In this document: piece by piece, positions 33,657-42,148 of the stretch | How positions within the stretch are numbered: the first letter of the stretch is position 1 | Layout: every line of letters begins with the position of its first letter | NCBI GenBank assembly: GCA_947599925.1 | Contig: CANQFT010000014.1 | Span: 1-48,934 of the forward strand | DNA length: 48,934 bases | Source: an uncultured Oscillospiraceae bacterium | Lineage (GTDB): Bacteria > Bacillota > Clostridia > Oscillospirales > Oscillospiraceae | Reading direction: 5' to 3' | Notes under the pieces: model-generated | The model's database searches: none | Seen by the model: the letters and a program-made list of their open reading frames with translations, nothing else | What the model was told of the DNA's origin: nothing | Program-made: the position numbers and the translations under genes

Positions 33657-34442
33657 ATGGAATACACGGTAAAAAACAGCGACCTGGCTCTGACGGCCCA
33701 GACCCACGGCGGCTCGCTCCACGCCATCACCAAGTCCGACGGTCAGGAGCTCCTCTGGGGCGGCGACCCCGCCGTCTGGCCCTCCAGGGCCCCGGTGTGC
33801 TTCCCCTGGTGCGGCAACGTCCAGGACGGCTGGTACGAGCTGGCCGGGCAGCGCCATCCGGCCCCCACCCGCCACGGCTTCGCCCGTGACGTGGACCACG
33901 CGCTGGTGGACCAGAGCGGGGACGCGATCACCTTCCGCATGGACCACCCCGGCCACCAGACCTGGCCCTGGCCCTTCACCCTCCAGACCGTCCACAGGCT
34001 CTCCGGCCATCGGGTCCAGACCATCTGCACCGCCACCAACCGCGCCCAGACGCCCATGCCGGTCCAGCTGGGGTTCCACCCCGCTTTCCGGGTGCCCTTC
34101 GTGGAGGACAGCGGCCTCACCGACTATGTGTTCCGCTTCCAGAGCGGCAAGGTCATCCCGCTGGAGCCCCACCTCTTTGACAACGACTCCTTCCCCGTGG
34201 ACAACACCGGCGACTGGTGCCGCCTGGAGCACCCCGCCTCAGGCCGGTACATCCAGGTCTCCACCCAGGGGTTTTTCACCACCCTCCTCTGGAGCAAGCC
34301 CGGCGTGCCCGGCTTTGTGTGCATCGAGCCCTGGGACGGCTTCGTGGGGGAGAGCCACGACCTCTTTGCCCGGCCCGGCGCCACCGCCCTGGCCCCCGGC
34401 CAGAGCAAGACCTGGACCCTGACTGTGGATCTTGAGGTGTGA
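33657..34442 (+). CDS. Aldose 1-epimerase family protein
   Basis: 261 residues, cytosolic. Belongs to the galactose-mutarotase-like fold (LacX/YeaD branch). Recognisable parts are GGSLHAITKSDGQELLW near the N-terminus, PVCFPWCGNV, HGFARD with the likely catalytic His, LGFHPAFRVP, and CIEPWDG near the end with the usual Glu. It probably interconverts sugar or sugar-phosphate anomers; the substrate is not visible. ATG 33657 has TGGAGGG 7 nt upstream. Pairs with the HAD gene (1-nt gap). Confidence 0.85.
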   Translation: MEYTVKNSDLALTAQTHGGSLHAITKSDGQELLWGGDPAVWPSRAPVCFPWCGNVQDGWYELAGQRHPAPTRHGFARDVDHALVDQSGDAITFRMDHPGHQTWPWPFTLQTVHRLSGHRVQTICTATNRAQTPMPVQLGFHPAFRVPFVEDSGLTDYVFRFQSGKVIPLEPHLFDNDSFPVDNTGDWCRLEHPASGRYIQVSTQGFFTTLLWSKPGVPGFVCIEPWDGFVGESHDLFARPGATALAPGQSKTWTLTVDLEV

Positions 34443-34443
34443 C

Positions 34444-35067
34444 ATGGGCTATTCGCACATCGTTTTCGACGTGGACGGCACCCTCATCGACACGTTCTAC
34501 TCCAACATCCAGAGCCTCCAGGACGTACTGCGGGACCTGACCGGGGAGGTCCGCTCCCTGGAGGACCTGGGGCAGTATTTTGGCATCCCCGGCATCGACA
34601 CCACCGTCCAGCTGGGCCTCCCCGACCCCCAGGCCGCCCTGCGCCAGTGGGAGGCCGCCCTGGACAAATACACCGACCACGACCGCCTCTACGACGGCGT
34701 GGTCCCTCTGCTGGAGCGGCTGGACAAGGTCGGCTGCGCCCTGGGCATGGTCACCTCCCGCACCAGGGCGGAGGTGGAGCTGGATCCCATCCTCCAGTCC
34801 ATCATCCGGTATTTTCCCATCACCGTCACCGCCGACGACACCGCCCTCCACAAGCCCCACCCCGATCCGCTGCTCAAATACATGGCCCTGGCCGGCTGTG
34901 CCCCGGAGGAGGTCCTCTTTGTGGGCGACAGCGCCTACGATATGCAGTGCGCCGCCGCCGCGGGCGTGGCCTCCGGCCTGGCCATGTGGGGTGCCCGCGG
35001 GCTCCGGCCCTGTACCCACCGCCTGGAGCGCCCGGAGGCGGTGGCGGCGTTGGCTAACGGTCGTTAG
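34444..35067 (+). CDS. HAD-family phosphatase (Gph/PGP-like)
   Basis: 207 residues. Motif I FDVDGTLID (D9, D11), motif II in VTSRT, Lys in LHKPHPDPLL, and motif III/IV FVGDSAYDM. A helical cap lies at about 18-80. It dephosphorylates a small phosphorylated metabolite, possibly a sugar phosphate or phosphoglycolate. ATG 34444 starts 1 nt after the epimerase stop, with GAGGTG before it, so the two are coupled. A hairpin (35052-35059 with 35062-35069) spans its stop codon. Confidence 0.87.
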   Translation: MGYSHIVFDVDGTLIDTFYSNIQSLQDVLRDLTGEVRSLEDLGQYFGIPGIDTTVQLGLPDPQAALRQWEAALDKYTDHDRLYDGVVPLLERLDKVGCALGMVTSRTRAEVELDPILQSIIRYFPITVTADDTALHKPHPDPLLKYMALAGCAPEEVLFVGDSAYDMQCAAAAGVASGLAMWGARGLRPCTHRLERPEAVAALANGR

Positions 35068-35085
35068 CCGGGGAAAATTGCGCGC

Positions 35086-35125
35086 AAAAACTGCCTGAAA
35101 CCCTCTGGGTTTCAGGCAGTTTTTT
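35086..35125. terminator. Bidirectional terminator, HAD gene / pgsA operon
   Basis: An 18-bp perfect stem (35086-35103 with 35107-35124) including A and T tracts, TCT loop. Confidence 0.92.
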
Positions 35126-35131
35126 GTGGGT

Positions 35132-35683
35132 TTACATGGCTCCGGAGAACGTATCGCGGTTTTTTACAAAATATTCCAGGCCGGAATAGGCCGTTGTGAG
35201 CACAATGACCGCCACGCAGACCACATCCAGGGTCCGCAGGGCCTCCGGGCTGAGGCCGGGCAGTTCAGGGGCCAACAGCATCAGGCAGATGCCGATCATG
35301 GTGGAGGCGGTCTTGACCTTTCCGGACCAGGCCGCCGCGATGACGCGGCCCTTGCCCACCGCCACCAGCCGCAGGGCGGTGACGGCAAATTCACGGGCCA
35401 CCACCAACAGCATACACCACGCGGGCATACGATGTACTTCCACCAGCCACAACATGGCCGACATCACCAGCACCTTGTCGGCCAGAGGGTCCAGGAACTT
35501 GCCGAAGTCGGTGACCAAGTGGTTCCGGCGGGCGATGACGCCGTCGGCCAGGTCGGTGAGGCTGGCCAGCACGAACACCGCCAAGGCCGCGTACATATGG
35601 CCGGGAAATCCCAGGTACAGCAGTACCAGGAACACCGGGATGAGCAGGATACGCAGCAGGGACAGCTTGTTTGGCAGGTTCAT
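35132..35683 (-). CDS. pgsA: CDP-diacylglycerol-glycerol-3-phosphate 3-phosphatidyltransferase
   Basis: 183 residues, integral membrane. Makes phosphatidylglycerol phosphate. The CDP-alcohol phosphotransferase motif is complete: D44, D47-G48, A51-R52, G61, D65, D69. ATG 35683 lies 4 nt after the rimO stop with GGAGGAG upstream. Last gene of the yqhQ operon, ending in a strong terminator. Confidence 0.93.
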   Translation of the reverse strand: MNLPNKLSLLRILLIPVFLVLLYLGFPGHMYAALAVFVLASLTDLADGVIARRNHLVTDFGKFLDPLADKVLVMSAMLWLVEVHRMPAWCMLLVVAREFAVTALRLVAVGKGRVIAAAWSGKVKTASTMIGICLMLLAPELPGLSPEALRTLDVVCVAVIVLTTAYSGLEYFVKNRDTFSGAM

Positions 35684-35687
35684 GGTC

Positions 35688-37007
35688 TCACTCCTCCACT
35701 TCGCCGGTGAGGTCGCCGTTTTCCGCGCCGGTGACGCGCACGTTTACAAAGCTGCCCGCCGGGATGTGGCCGGCGGCGGTGAAGTAAACGTGGCCGTCCA
35801 CATCGGCGGAGTCGGCGTAGCTCCGGCCCGCGTAACAGCCCTGGGCGGGGTCGAAGCCTTCGCAGAGGACTTCCAGCACCGTGCCCAGTCTGCTCTCATT
35901 ATACACGTCCATGACCCTGCTTTGCAAGTCCACCAGCAATTCCGCCCGCTTTTGGGCGGTCTCGGCGTCCACCCGGTCGGTCATGGCGAAGGCGGGGGTG
36001 CCCTCCTCCGGGGAGAAGGGGAACACGCCCACCCGTTCCAGCCGGGCGTTTTGGAGAAAGGCGCACAGCTCGTCAAACTCCGCCTCCCCCTCTCCGGGGA
36101 GGCCGGTGATGATGCTGGTGCGGATGACAAGGCCGGGGACGCGGGCCCGGAGTTTGGCAAAAAGGGCCTCAAGCTCCGCCTTGGTGCCCCGGCGGTTCAT
36201 GCGGCGGAGGATGCCGTCGTTGACGTGCTGGATGGGGATGTCCAGGTATTTGACGATCTTGGGCTCCTGGGCGATGACGTCGATGAGCTGGTCGGTGAAC
36301 TCGTCGGGGTAGAGGTAGTGGAGGCGGATCCAGTGGAAGGGAAGTTTACATAACTCGGTCAACAGCTGGGGCAGCTGCCGCGTGCCGTCCAGGTCCAGGC
36401 CGTAGCGGGTGATGTCCTGGGCAACTACGATGAGTTCCCGGACGCCCTGCTCCGCCAGGGACCGGGCCTCGGCCAGCAGGGAGTCCATGGGCCGGCTGCG
36501 GTACCGGCCCCGGAGAGAGGGGATGACGCAGTAGGCACAGCGGTTGTCGCACCCCTCGGCGATCTTCAGATAGGCGGAGTAGAGGGGGCGGGACACCAGG
36601 CGCTGTCCGTCCTCCGCGGTGTGGTGGATGTCCCCGAAGAAGGTGGGGCAGTCCCCCGCCTCCATGGCCTTGACGGCCTCCACCACGTCGGTGTAGCTCC
36701 CCGTGCCCAGCAGACCGTCGATCTCCGGCAGTTCCTCCAGCATCTCCAGCTGATACCGCTGGCTCAGGCACCCCGCCACCAGCAGTTTGCCCAGCCGCCC
36801 CTGCTCCTTCAGATGGGCCAGGGAGAGGATGTGGTCGATGGCCTCGCTCTTGGCGCTGTCAATAAAGCCGCAGGTGTTGAGCACCGCCACGTCCGCGCCG
36901 TCGGGCTCGGTGGTGACGGTCCAGCCCTGGGCGGCACACAGGGCCATCATCTGCTCGGTGTTCACCAGATTTTTGGCACAGCCGAGGGAGAGAAAGGCGA
37001 TGTTCAA
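35688..37007 (-). CDS. rimO: Ribosomal protein S12 methylthiotransferase RimO
   Basis: 439 residues. Radical SAM enzyme adding a methylthio group to an Asp of ribosomal protein S12. The auxiliary [4Fe-4S] cluster Cys are C10, C46 and C80; the radical SAM triad CxxxCxxC is C153, C157, C160 (CDNRCAYC). A TRAM domain closes the protein. The start is TTG at 37007 (MNIAFLSLGCAKN), with GGAGGAGG upstream inside recX; the gap to the recX stop is 4 nt. The name RimO over MiaB rests on the N-terminal GCAKNLVNTE pattern. Confidence 0.92.
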   Translation of the reverse strand: MNIAFLSLGCAKNLVNTEQMMALCAAQGWTVTTEPDGADVAVLNTCGFIDSAKSEAIDHILSLAHLKEQGRLGKLLVAGCLSQRYQLEMLEELPEIDGLLGTGSYTDVVEAVKAMEAGDCPTFFGDIHHTAEDGQRLVSRPLYSAYLKIAEGCDNRCAYCVIPSLRGRYRSRPMDSLLAEARSLAEQGVRELIVVAQDITRYGLDLDGTRQLPQLLTELCKLPFHWIRLHYLYPDEFTDQLIDVIAQEPKIVKYLDIPIQHVNDGILRRMNRRGTKAELEALFAKLRARVPGLVIRTSIITGLPGEGEAEFDELCAFLQNARLERVGVFPFSPEEGTPAFAMTDRVDAETAQKRAELLVDLQSRVMDVYNESRLGTVLEVLCEGFDPAQGCYAGRSYADSADVDGHVYFTAAGHIPAGSFVNVRVTGAENGDLTGEVEE

Positions 37008-37011
37008 AGGG

Positions 37012-37641
37012 TCAGTCCTCCTCCAAGTGGTGGGTGTACCGCTCCAGAGCGGCGGAGATGTCAGACCAGGCGTGGCCCCGGCGGGAGAGAGCGTCGGCCA
37101 CGCGCTTGAGGTCCTTGCGGTCAGGGGCCTGGATCCGGCCCAGCCTGGCTGCCACGAAGCGGTCCAGGGCGTCCTGCTGTCCCTGGTCGTCCAGGTCCGC
37201 CAGGGCCTCGTCCCAGAACTCCCGCGGCACGCCCCGGCGGTAGAGCTCGTCCCGGACCTTGCGGGGACCGTAGCCGCGGTTTACATAATATTGCGCCAGG
37301 GTCTTGGCGTACTGGGCGTCGTCCAGGTAGCCCAGGCGCTCCAACTCGTCACAGGCCAGGGCCGCGTGCTCCGGGGCCTCGCCCTTTTCCACCAGGCGCT
37401 TTTCCAGCTCCCGGCGGCTGAGGGGGCGGGCGGAGAGGATGTTGGCGGCCCGGCGTCGGCAGCGGGCGGCGTCGGCGGCGTCCCGCAGCTGTTCCAGCGC
37501 GGGGGCGGGGACGTCCAGGCCCTGGTAGAGCGAGAAGTCCACCATCTCCCTGTCGGTGAGTTTGAGGGTGGTCCCGTCCTCCAGGGTCAACAGCCAGCGG
37601 CCCTGGATCTTTTGGTCGGGGACCAGAGAGACGATCTTCAC
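37012..37641 (-). CDS. recX: Regulatory protein RecX
   Basis: 209 residues. Modulates RecA filaments. Three-helix tandem modules are seen: [49 protein letters not shown]. The N-terminal ~60 residues are a small beta domain common in Firmicutes RecX. GTG 37641 overlaps the recA stop as GTGA, so its translation depends on recA. Confidence 0.92.
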   Translation of the reverse strand: MKIVSLVPDQKIQGRWLLTLEDGTTLKLTDREMVDFSLYQGLDVPAPALEQLRDAADAARCRRRAANILSARPLSRRELEKRLVEKGEAPEHAALACDELERLGYLDDAQYAKTLAQYYVNRGYGPRKVRDELYRRGVPREFWDEALADLDDQGQQDALDRFVAARLGRIQAPDRKDLKRVADALSRRGHAWSDISAALERYTHHLEED

Positions 37642-38753
37642 TGGAGCTCTCCGCCGTCGTCAAAGTCGTCGGCGGAGACGTCAACGGCCCGGCCCGCGGC
37701 CTTGGCCGCCACCTTCTCCTGGGCGGTCATGAGTTTGAAGGAGTTTTTGCGGATCTCCGCCTCCAGCGCGGCGCACTCGTCGGGATTGTCCTTGAGGTAC
37801 TGCTTGGCGGCGTCCCGGCCCTGGCCGATGCGCTTTTCCCCGATGGCGAACCAGGAGCCGGACTTTTGCACCAGGTCCAGCTGGACGGCCAGGTCCAGGA
37901 TCTCGCCGACCTTGGAGATGCCCTCGCCGTACATGATGTCGAACTCCGCCTGTTTGAAGGGAGGGGCGACCTTGTTTTTCACCACCTTGGCGCGGGTGTG
38001 GTTGCCGACCACCTCGCCGGAGACCTTGATGCTCTCCACCCGGCGCACGTCGATGCGGACGGAGGAGTAGAATTTCAGGGCCCGTCCGCCGGTGGTGACC
38101 TCGGGGTTGCCGTATACCACGCCGACCTTTTCCCGGAGCTGGTTGATGAAGATGACGATGCAGTTGGTCTTGGAGATGGACCCGGCCAGCTTGCGGAGGG
38201 CCTGGCTCATCAGCCGGGCCAGCAGGCCCACATGGCTGTCGCCCATGTCCCCTTCGATCTCGGCGCGGGGCACCAGAGCGGCCACGGAGTCCACCACCAC
38301 CACGTCCACAGCGCCGGAGCGGACCAGCATTTCAACGATCTGGAGCGCGTCCTCGCCGGTGTCGGGCTGGGAGATGAGCATGGAGTCGATGTCCACGCCC
38401 AGGGCGCGGGCGTAGCTGGGGTCCATGGCGTGCTCGGCGTCGATGTAGGCCACCTCGCCGCCCTGCTTCTGGCTCTCGGCCACGATGTGGAGGGCGAGGG
38501 TGGTCTTGCCGGAGGATTCGGGGCCGTAGATCTCGATGATGCGGCCCTTGGGCACGCCGCCGATGCCCAGGGCCAGGTCCAGGCTCAGCGAGCCGGTGGG
38601 GATGGCGTCCACCACCACGTGCTCGTTTTCGCCCAGGCGCATGATGGAGCCCTTGCCGTAGTCCTTCTCGATCTGGGCGATGGCAGTTTCCAGGGCTTTT
38701 TTGCGGTCGGAGGCCGGCGCGGCGGTGGGGACGGTCTTTTTCTTGTCAGCCAT
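37638..38753 (-). CDS. recA: Recombinase RecA
   Basis: 371 residues. ATP-dependent strand exchange and LexA coprotease. Walker A is [24 protein letters not shown] and the L2 region [21 protein letters not shown] are typical. Of two in-frame ATG codons (38759, 38753) the second is preferred, since GAGAGGA lies 8-9 nt before it. Only 40 nt separate it from prmC, with no LexA box or clear promoter there; control likely comes from the promoter ahead of yqhQ. Confidence 0.96.
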   Translation of the reverse strand: MADKKKTVPTAAPASDRKKALETAIAQIEKDYGKGSIMRLGENEHVVVDAIPTGSLSLDLALGIGGVPKGRIIEIYGPESSGKTTLALHIVAESQKQGGEVAYIDAEHAMDPSYARALGVDIDSMLISQPDTGEDALQIVEMLVRSGAVDVVVVDSVAALVPRAEIEGDMGDSHVGLLARLMSQALRKLAGSISKTNCIVIFINQLREKVGVVYGNPEVTTGGRALKFYSSVRIDVRRVESIKVSGEVVGNHTRAKVVKNKVAPPFKQAEFDIMYGEGISKVGEILDLAVQLDLVQKSGSWFAIGEKRIGQGRDAAKQYLKDNPDECAALEAEIRKNSFKLMTAQEKVAAKAAGRAVDVSADDFDDGGELQ

Positions 38754-38793
38754 GTTCATGTTCCTCTCTGTTTCCCGTATTTTTTGAAAGGGC

Positions 38794-39657
38794 CTATCCC
38801 TCTGCCCGGCCCTCTACCACGCGCCAGATGCCGGCGGCGTCGGCGTAGGTGTGGATGTCCCGGAGGCCGGCGCGGGCGAAGAGCTTTTCCACCGCGTCGG
38901 ACTGGCCCAGGCCCACCTCGCACAAAAGCCAGCCGTCCAGACGCAGGGAGTTGAGCCATTTTTCCGTGATGGAGCGGTAGAAGTCCAGCCCGTCCTCCCC
39001 GCCGTCCAGGGCCAGATGGGGCTCGTAGAGCCGGACGGAGGGGTCCAGGGCGCCGATGTCGGCGGTGGGGATGTAGGGCGGGTTGGAGACGATGAGGTCG
39101 AAGTCCCACAGGGCTTTGGGCGGTTTTTCCAGAGCGTCGGCGTGGCAGGTGGAGACCCGGCTCTCCAGACCGTTGCGGCGGATGTTTTGCCGGGAGACCC
39201 GCAGCGCGCCGTCGGAGACGTCGGCCAGCAGGACCTGGGCGTTGGGCTGCCGGGCCGCGATGGCCAGGCCCACGCAGCCGCTGCCGGCGCAGAGGTCCAG
39301 CACCCGGAGCTGGCCGGGCATGGACTCCAGCCGGGCCAGGGCCTGGCGGACCAGGACCTCGGTGTCCTCCCTGGGGATCAGCACCTCCGGCGAGATGTCC
39401 AGGGGCAGGCCGCAGAAGGACCACTCGCCGATGAGGTAGGCCACCGGCTCGCCCTGGAGACGGCGGTCCAGCAGGGCGCGGAAGCGGGTCTCCACCGCGG
39501 CGGCGGCGTAGAGGGGCATATCCCGGTAGAGCTGGTCACGGGACTTGTCCGCGGCGAAGCAGAGGAGCTCCAGGGCCTCCAGCTGGGCGTTGTCGCTGCC
39601 GACGGCTTTCAGGGCCCGGCGGGCGTCCAGGTACAGGGTGTTGTAGGTGGAGGCCAT
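38794..39657 (-). CDS. prmC: Release factor glutamine methyltransferase PrmC
   Basis: 287 residues. N5-methylates the GGQ glutamine of RF1/RF2. SAM site [10 protein letters not shown] (121-130), substrate-binding NPPY (192-195), and a helical N-terminal domain with [10 protein letters not shown]. Its ATG overlaps the yqhQ stop (TAATG), so it is translationally coupled. prfA, its frequent partner, is not here. Confidence 0.92.
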   Translation of the reverse strand: MASTYNTLYLDARRALKAVGSDNAQLEALELLCFAADKSRDQLYRDMPLYAAAAVETRFRALLDRRLQGEPVAYLIGEWSFCGLPLDISPEVLIPREDTEVLVRQALARLESMPGQLRVLDLCAGSGCVGLAIAARQPNAQVLLADVSDGALRVSRQNIRRNGLESRVSTCHADALEKPPKALWDFDLIVSNPPYIPTADIGALDPSVRLYEPHLALDGGEDGLDFYRSITEKWLNSLRLDGWLLCEVGLGQSDAVEKLFARAGLRDIHTYADAAGIWRVVEGRAEG

Positions 39658-40682
39658 TACCAGGCGTCAGCTCCCTTCTCCTGGGGCAAGACCTCGCTGA
39701 GCGCGCGGATGCCCACTTCGATCATGGAGTCATCGGGCTCGGAGGTGGTCCAGTTTTGCAGCCACAGGCCCGGCGCGGTGAGGATGCGGGTGAGGGCGTT
39801 GTCGTGCCGGCCCACGAAGCGGTTGAGTTCGTAGGTGATGGCCACGATGACGGGCAGGGACGCCAGGCGAACCGCCAGGCGCAGCCAGGTGTTGTCCCAG
39901 CCCACGCCCAGCACCGCGTGGATGAGGATGGCCACGGCCATGATGACGAAGAGGAAGCTGGTGCCGCAGCGGGGATGGTGGCGGGGCATCTTGCGGACGT
40001 TTTCCACGGTGAGGGGAAGGCCGTGCTCGTAACAGAAGATGGTCTGGTGTTCCGCGCCGTGGTAGCGGTAGACCCGTTGCATATCTTTGAGCTTGGAGGT
40101 GAGGATGATGTAGAGCAGGAAAATGACCATCCGCACCACCCCTTCGATGAGGCTGAGGGCCAGACGGCTCTGGATCCAGCGGGTCAGAAAGCCGGTGATG
40201 AGGGTGGGGAGGATGAAGAAGAGCAGGATGGAAAAGCCCAGGCCGAGGACGACGGAGAGGGTGACGACCGCGGCCATGGCCTTTTCGCTGAGGCTGTCGC
40301 TCTGGTCCTTCTCCGGCAGGGGCTTGCCCGCTTTCCGGGCCCGCTCCCGTCGCTTTTCCTCCCGCTTTTCCCGGCGGGCGCGGGCCTTTTCGCTCTCGGC
40401 CTCTTCGTCCTCCGGGTAAAACTCGGCGGAGTACATCAGGGCCCGGACGCCGTGGACCATGGAGTCCACAAAGTTGATGGGGCCGCGGATCAGCGGCCAG
40501 CCCATCCAGGGGTGGCGGGTCTTGACCAACTTCAGCGGCTCCACCTTGACCTCCAGCCCGCCGTCGGGCTTGCGGACCACGATGGCCTCCTTCTCCGGGC
40601 CGCGCATCATGATGCCTTCGATGAGGGCCTGGCCGCCGCACATGGTTTTGAATTTTGGGCAGTTCTCCTGGCGCTTGGACAT
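39657..40682 (-). CDS. yqhQ: DUF1385 membrane protein (YqhQ-like)
   Basis: 341 residues. The conserved start CGGQALIEGIMMRGP is the family signature, followed by a highly charged Glu/Arg/Lys linker (about 93-130), several membrane helices, and YRYHGAEHQTIFCYEHG, a conserved His/Glu-rich segment that suggests metal or hydrolase chemistry. Function is not known to me. ATG 40682 has AAGGAG 8 nt upstream. First gene of the yqhQ-prmC-recA-recX-rimO-pgsA operon. Confidence 0.88.
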   Translation of the reverse strand: MSKRQENCPKFKTMCGGQALIEGIMMRGPEKEAIVVRKPDGGLEVKVEPLKLVKTRHPWMGWPLIRGPINFVDSMVHGVRALMYSAEFYPEDEEAESEKARARREKREEKRRERARKAGKPLPEKDQSDSLSEKAMAAVVTLSVVLGLGFSILLFFILPTLITGFLTRWIQSRLALSLIEGVVRMVIFLLYIILTSKLKDMQRVYRYHGAEHQTIFCYEHGLPLTVENVRKMPRHHPRCGTSFLFVIMAVAILIHAVLGVGWDNTWLRLAVRLASLPVIVAITYELNRFVGRHDNALTRILTAPGLWLQNWTTSEPDDSMIEVGIRALSEVLPQEKGADAW

Positions 40683-40703
40683 GGCGAAGCTCCTTTTGTA
40701 AGA

Positions 40704-40717
40704 CGAACGAATGTTTG
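40704..40717 (-). promoter_or_regulatory. LexA (SOS) box ahead of yqhQ-recA operon
   Basis: CGAACGAATGTTTG matches the Firmicutes LexA/DinR consensus CGAACRNRYGTTYG at every position. It lies at about +3 to +16 of the predicted transcript, where bound LexA would block transcription. The nearest gene is yqhQ, but recA is third in the same operon. Confidence 0.75.
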
Positions 40718-40726
40718 ATTTACACT

Positions 40727-40755
40727 AGTCTACCATATCTCGCGGGAAAAAGCAA
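40727..40755 (-). promoter_or_regulatory. Promoter of yqhQ-prmC-recA operon
   Basis: On the minus strand TTGCTT (40755-40750), 17-nt spacer, TAGACT (40732-40727) with extended TGG. Start near 40720, directly before the LexA-like box. Confidence 0.7.
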
Positions 40756-40766
40756 GCCCCATTGGG

Positions 40767-40804
40767 AAAAAATTTCCCCTGCCGGCGCTGGCGGGCAGGG
40801 GAAA
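40767..40804 (-). terminator. Terminator of zinc-ribbon/Ig-like gene
   Basis: An 11-bp stem (40773-40783 with 40794-40804); on the minus strand a run of six T follows (40772-40767). Confidence 0.85.
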
Positions 40805-40813
40805 GGGGAGCGC

Positions 40814-41926
40814 TTATTTGCCGGAGACCCGGACGGTGCAGGTGAGGGTGGCACCGTCGGAGAGGGTGCAGGTGATCTTGGCGGTGCCGTTGCCCACGGC
40901 GGTGACGGTGCCGTTGTCCGACACGGAGGCCACGCCGCCGTCGCTGGAGCTCCAGCCCACGGCCTGGCCGCCGGTCACCCGCAGGCGCACGGGGTCGGGG
41001 TAGGCGGCGTTGATGGTGAAGTCGGTGTGGTTGAGGGTGGCCTGGCCGCTCGCCGACGCGGGGGCGGGGCTGGGCCCGGCGGAGGACTGGGCCGGGGCGC
41101 CCATGCCGCTGACCCGGACGACGGCGGTGGCGGAGGCGCCGTTCTGGGCGGTGACGGTGAGGGTGGTGTTGCCGTTGGCCACGGCGGTGACGAGGCCGCC
41201 GGAGCTGACGGTGGCCACGTTGGGATCGGACATCTCATAGGTGGCCTGGGCCCGGCCCACCCCTTCGATCTCCAGCTGGTAGGTGGGGTATTTGGGCGAG
41301 AGGGTGAAGTCGGTGCTGCTGAGCTTTAAGGCGGCCGGGGCCGCGGTGGAGACAGGGGTCTGGCTGGAGGCAGGAGCTTGGCTGGCGATGGGGGCCTGGC
41401 TGGAGACGGGAGTTTGGCTGGAGATGGGGTCGGTCTCCACCGGCGGCAGGTCGGGGCTGTCCAGGCTCAAGGGGTCGTCGTCCACCGCGGGCAGGGGCGT
41501 CAGGCCGCCCACGGGGTCCTCCGAGGGGATGGGGGAGGAAGAGGGGGCGGCGGTGGCGGTCATCTCCGAGGGAGAGGGGGAGGGCTGGGCCTCTCCGGCG
41601 GGGAAGAAGCGGGGGAAGATGTAGGTACACAGGACCCAGATGGCCGCCAGGATGACAACGGCGGACAGGACGTAGAGGACGATGCGGAGCCAGAAGCCGG
41701 GGCCGCGGCCGCCGCCGCGGGATCCGCCGGCCAGACGCTTGCCGCCACGGGGAGAGGCGGGCGCGTAGCCGTCGTCATCGTCGAAGGGCTCTTCGTATTC
41801 GGTCTCGTCAACGGGCTCAAAGCGCTGGCCGGGCTTGGCGTCGCAAAACGGGCAGCGGCGGTAGGTGGCGGCATAATCCTCGCCGCAGTTGTCGCAGTGG
41901 ATCAGCTCTGTTCGGGCCTTGGACAT
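40814..41926 (-). CDS. Zinc-ribbon membrane protein with two Ig-like domains
   Basis: 370 residues. Residues 10-30 hold two CxxC knuckles (CDNCG and CPFCD), a cytosolic zinc ribbon. An acidic, then Gly/Arg-rich linker leads to one membrane helix (about 80-102). Outside are a Pro/Ser/Thr linker with repeated SSQTPVSSQAP-like units, then two bacterial Ig-like (Big_2) domains (about 200-275 and 295-370), each ending in RVSG. ATG 41926 has AGGAGGGG upstream. It has a terminator of its own and lies divergent from the GltD-like gene. Function unknown; a sensor or wall-binding role is only a guess. Confidence 0.8.
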   Translation of the reverse strand: MSKARTELIHCDNCGEDYAATYRRCPFCDAKPGQRFEPVDETEYEEPFDDDDGYAPASPRGGKRLAGGSRGGGRGPGFWLRIVLYVLSAVVILAAIWVLCTYIFPRFFPAGEAQPSPSPSEMTATAAPSSSPIPSEDPVGGLTPLPAVDDDPLSLDSPDLPPVETDPISSQTPVSSQAPIASQAPASSQTPVSTAAPAALKLSSTDFTLSPKYPTYQLEIEGVGRAQATYEMSDPNVATVSSGGLVTAVANGNTTLTVTAQNGASATAVVRVSGMGAPAQSSAGPSPAPASASGQATLNHTDFTINAAYPDPVRLRVTGGQAVGWSSSDGGVASVSDNGTVTAVGNGTAKITCTLSDGATLTCTVRVSGK

Positions 41927-42060
41927 GGCAAACCCCTCCTGGAGATATTTCCCGCGGTCCCCCACAGGGTGACATAATTCGTCCCTCCTATTCTACATCC
42001 TCCGCCGCCGTTCGTCAACCGATTCGGGGAAAAAATTGCGGAGAAATTGGCCGCGGGTAC

Positions 42061-42089
42061 TTCCACATTTGGAGAGAATGTGTTATAAT
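42061..42089 (+). promoter_or_regulatory. Promoter of GltD-like gene with overlapping dyad
   Basis: TATAAT (42084-42089) with extended TGT and a poor -35 element. A dyad CACATT-N7-AATGTG (42064-42069 with 42077-42082) fills the spacer and could be an operator; I do not recognise its regulator. Confidence 0.55.
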
Positions 42090-42148
42090 GGCTCCATCGA
42101 ATCTCAGGGCGTTTGCCATTTTTACAGCAAAAAAGGAGGCCGGTTTCC

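Noticed and set aside
27996-34232. Minus-strand frames of 1135 and 757 aa over the PTS region
   Set aside because: Shadows of ptsI, nagA, crr, ptsH, nagE and the epimerase gene.
38754-38793. LexA box directly before recA
   Set aside because: GAACATGAAC there is a direct, not inverted, repeat and overlaps the start codons; the real match is ahead of yqhQ.
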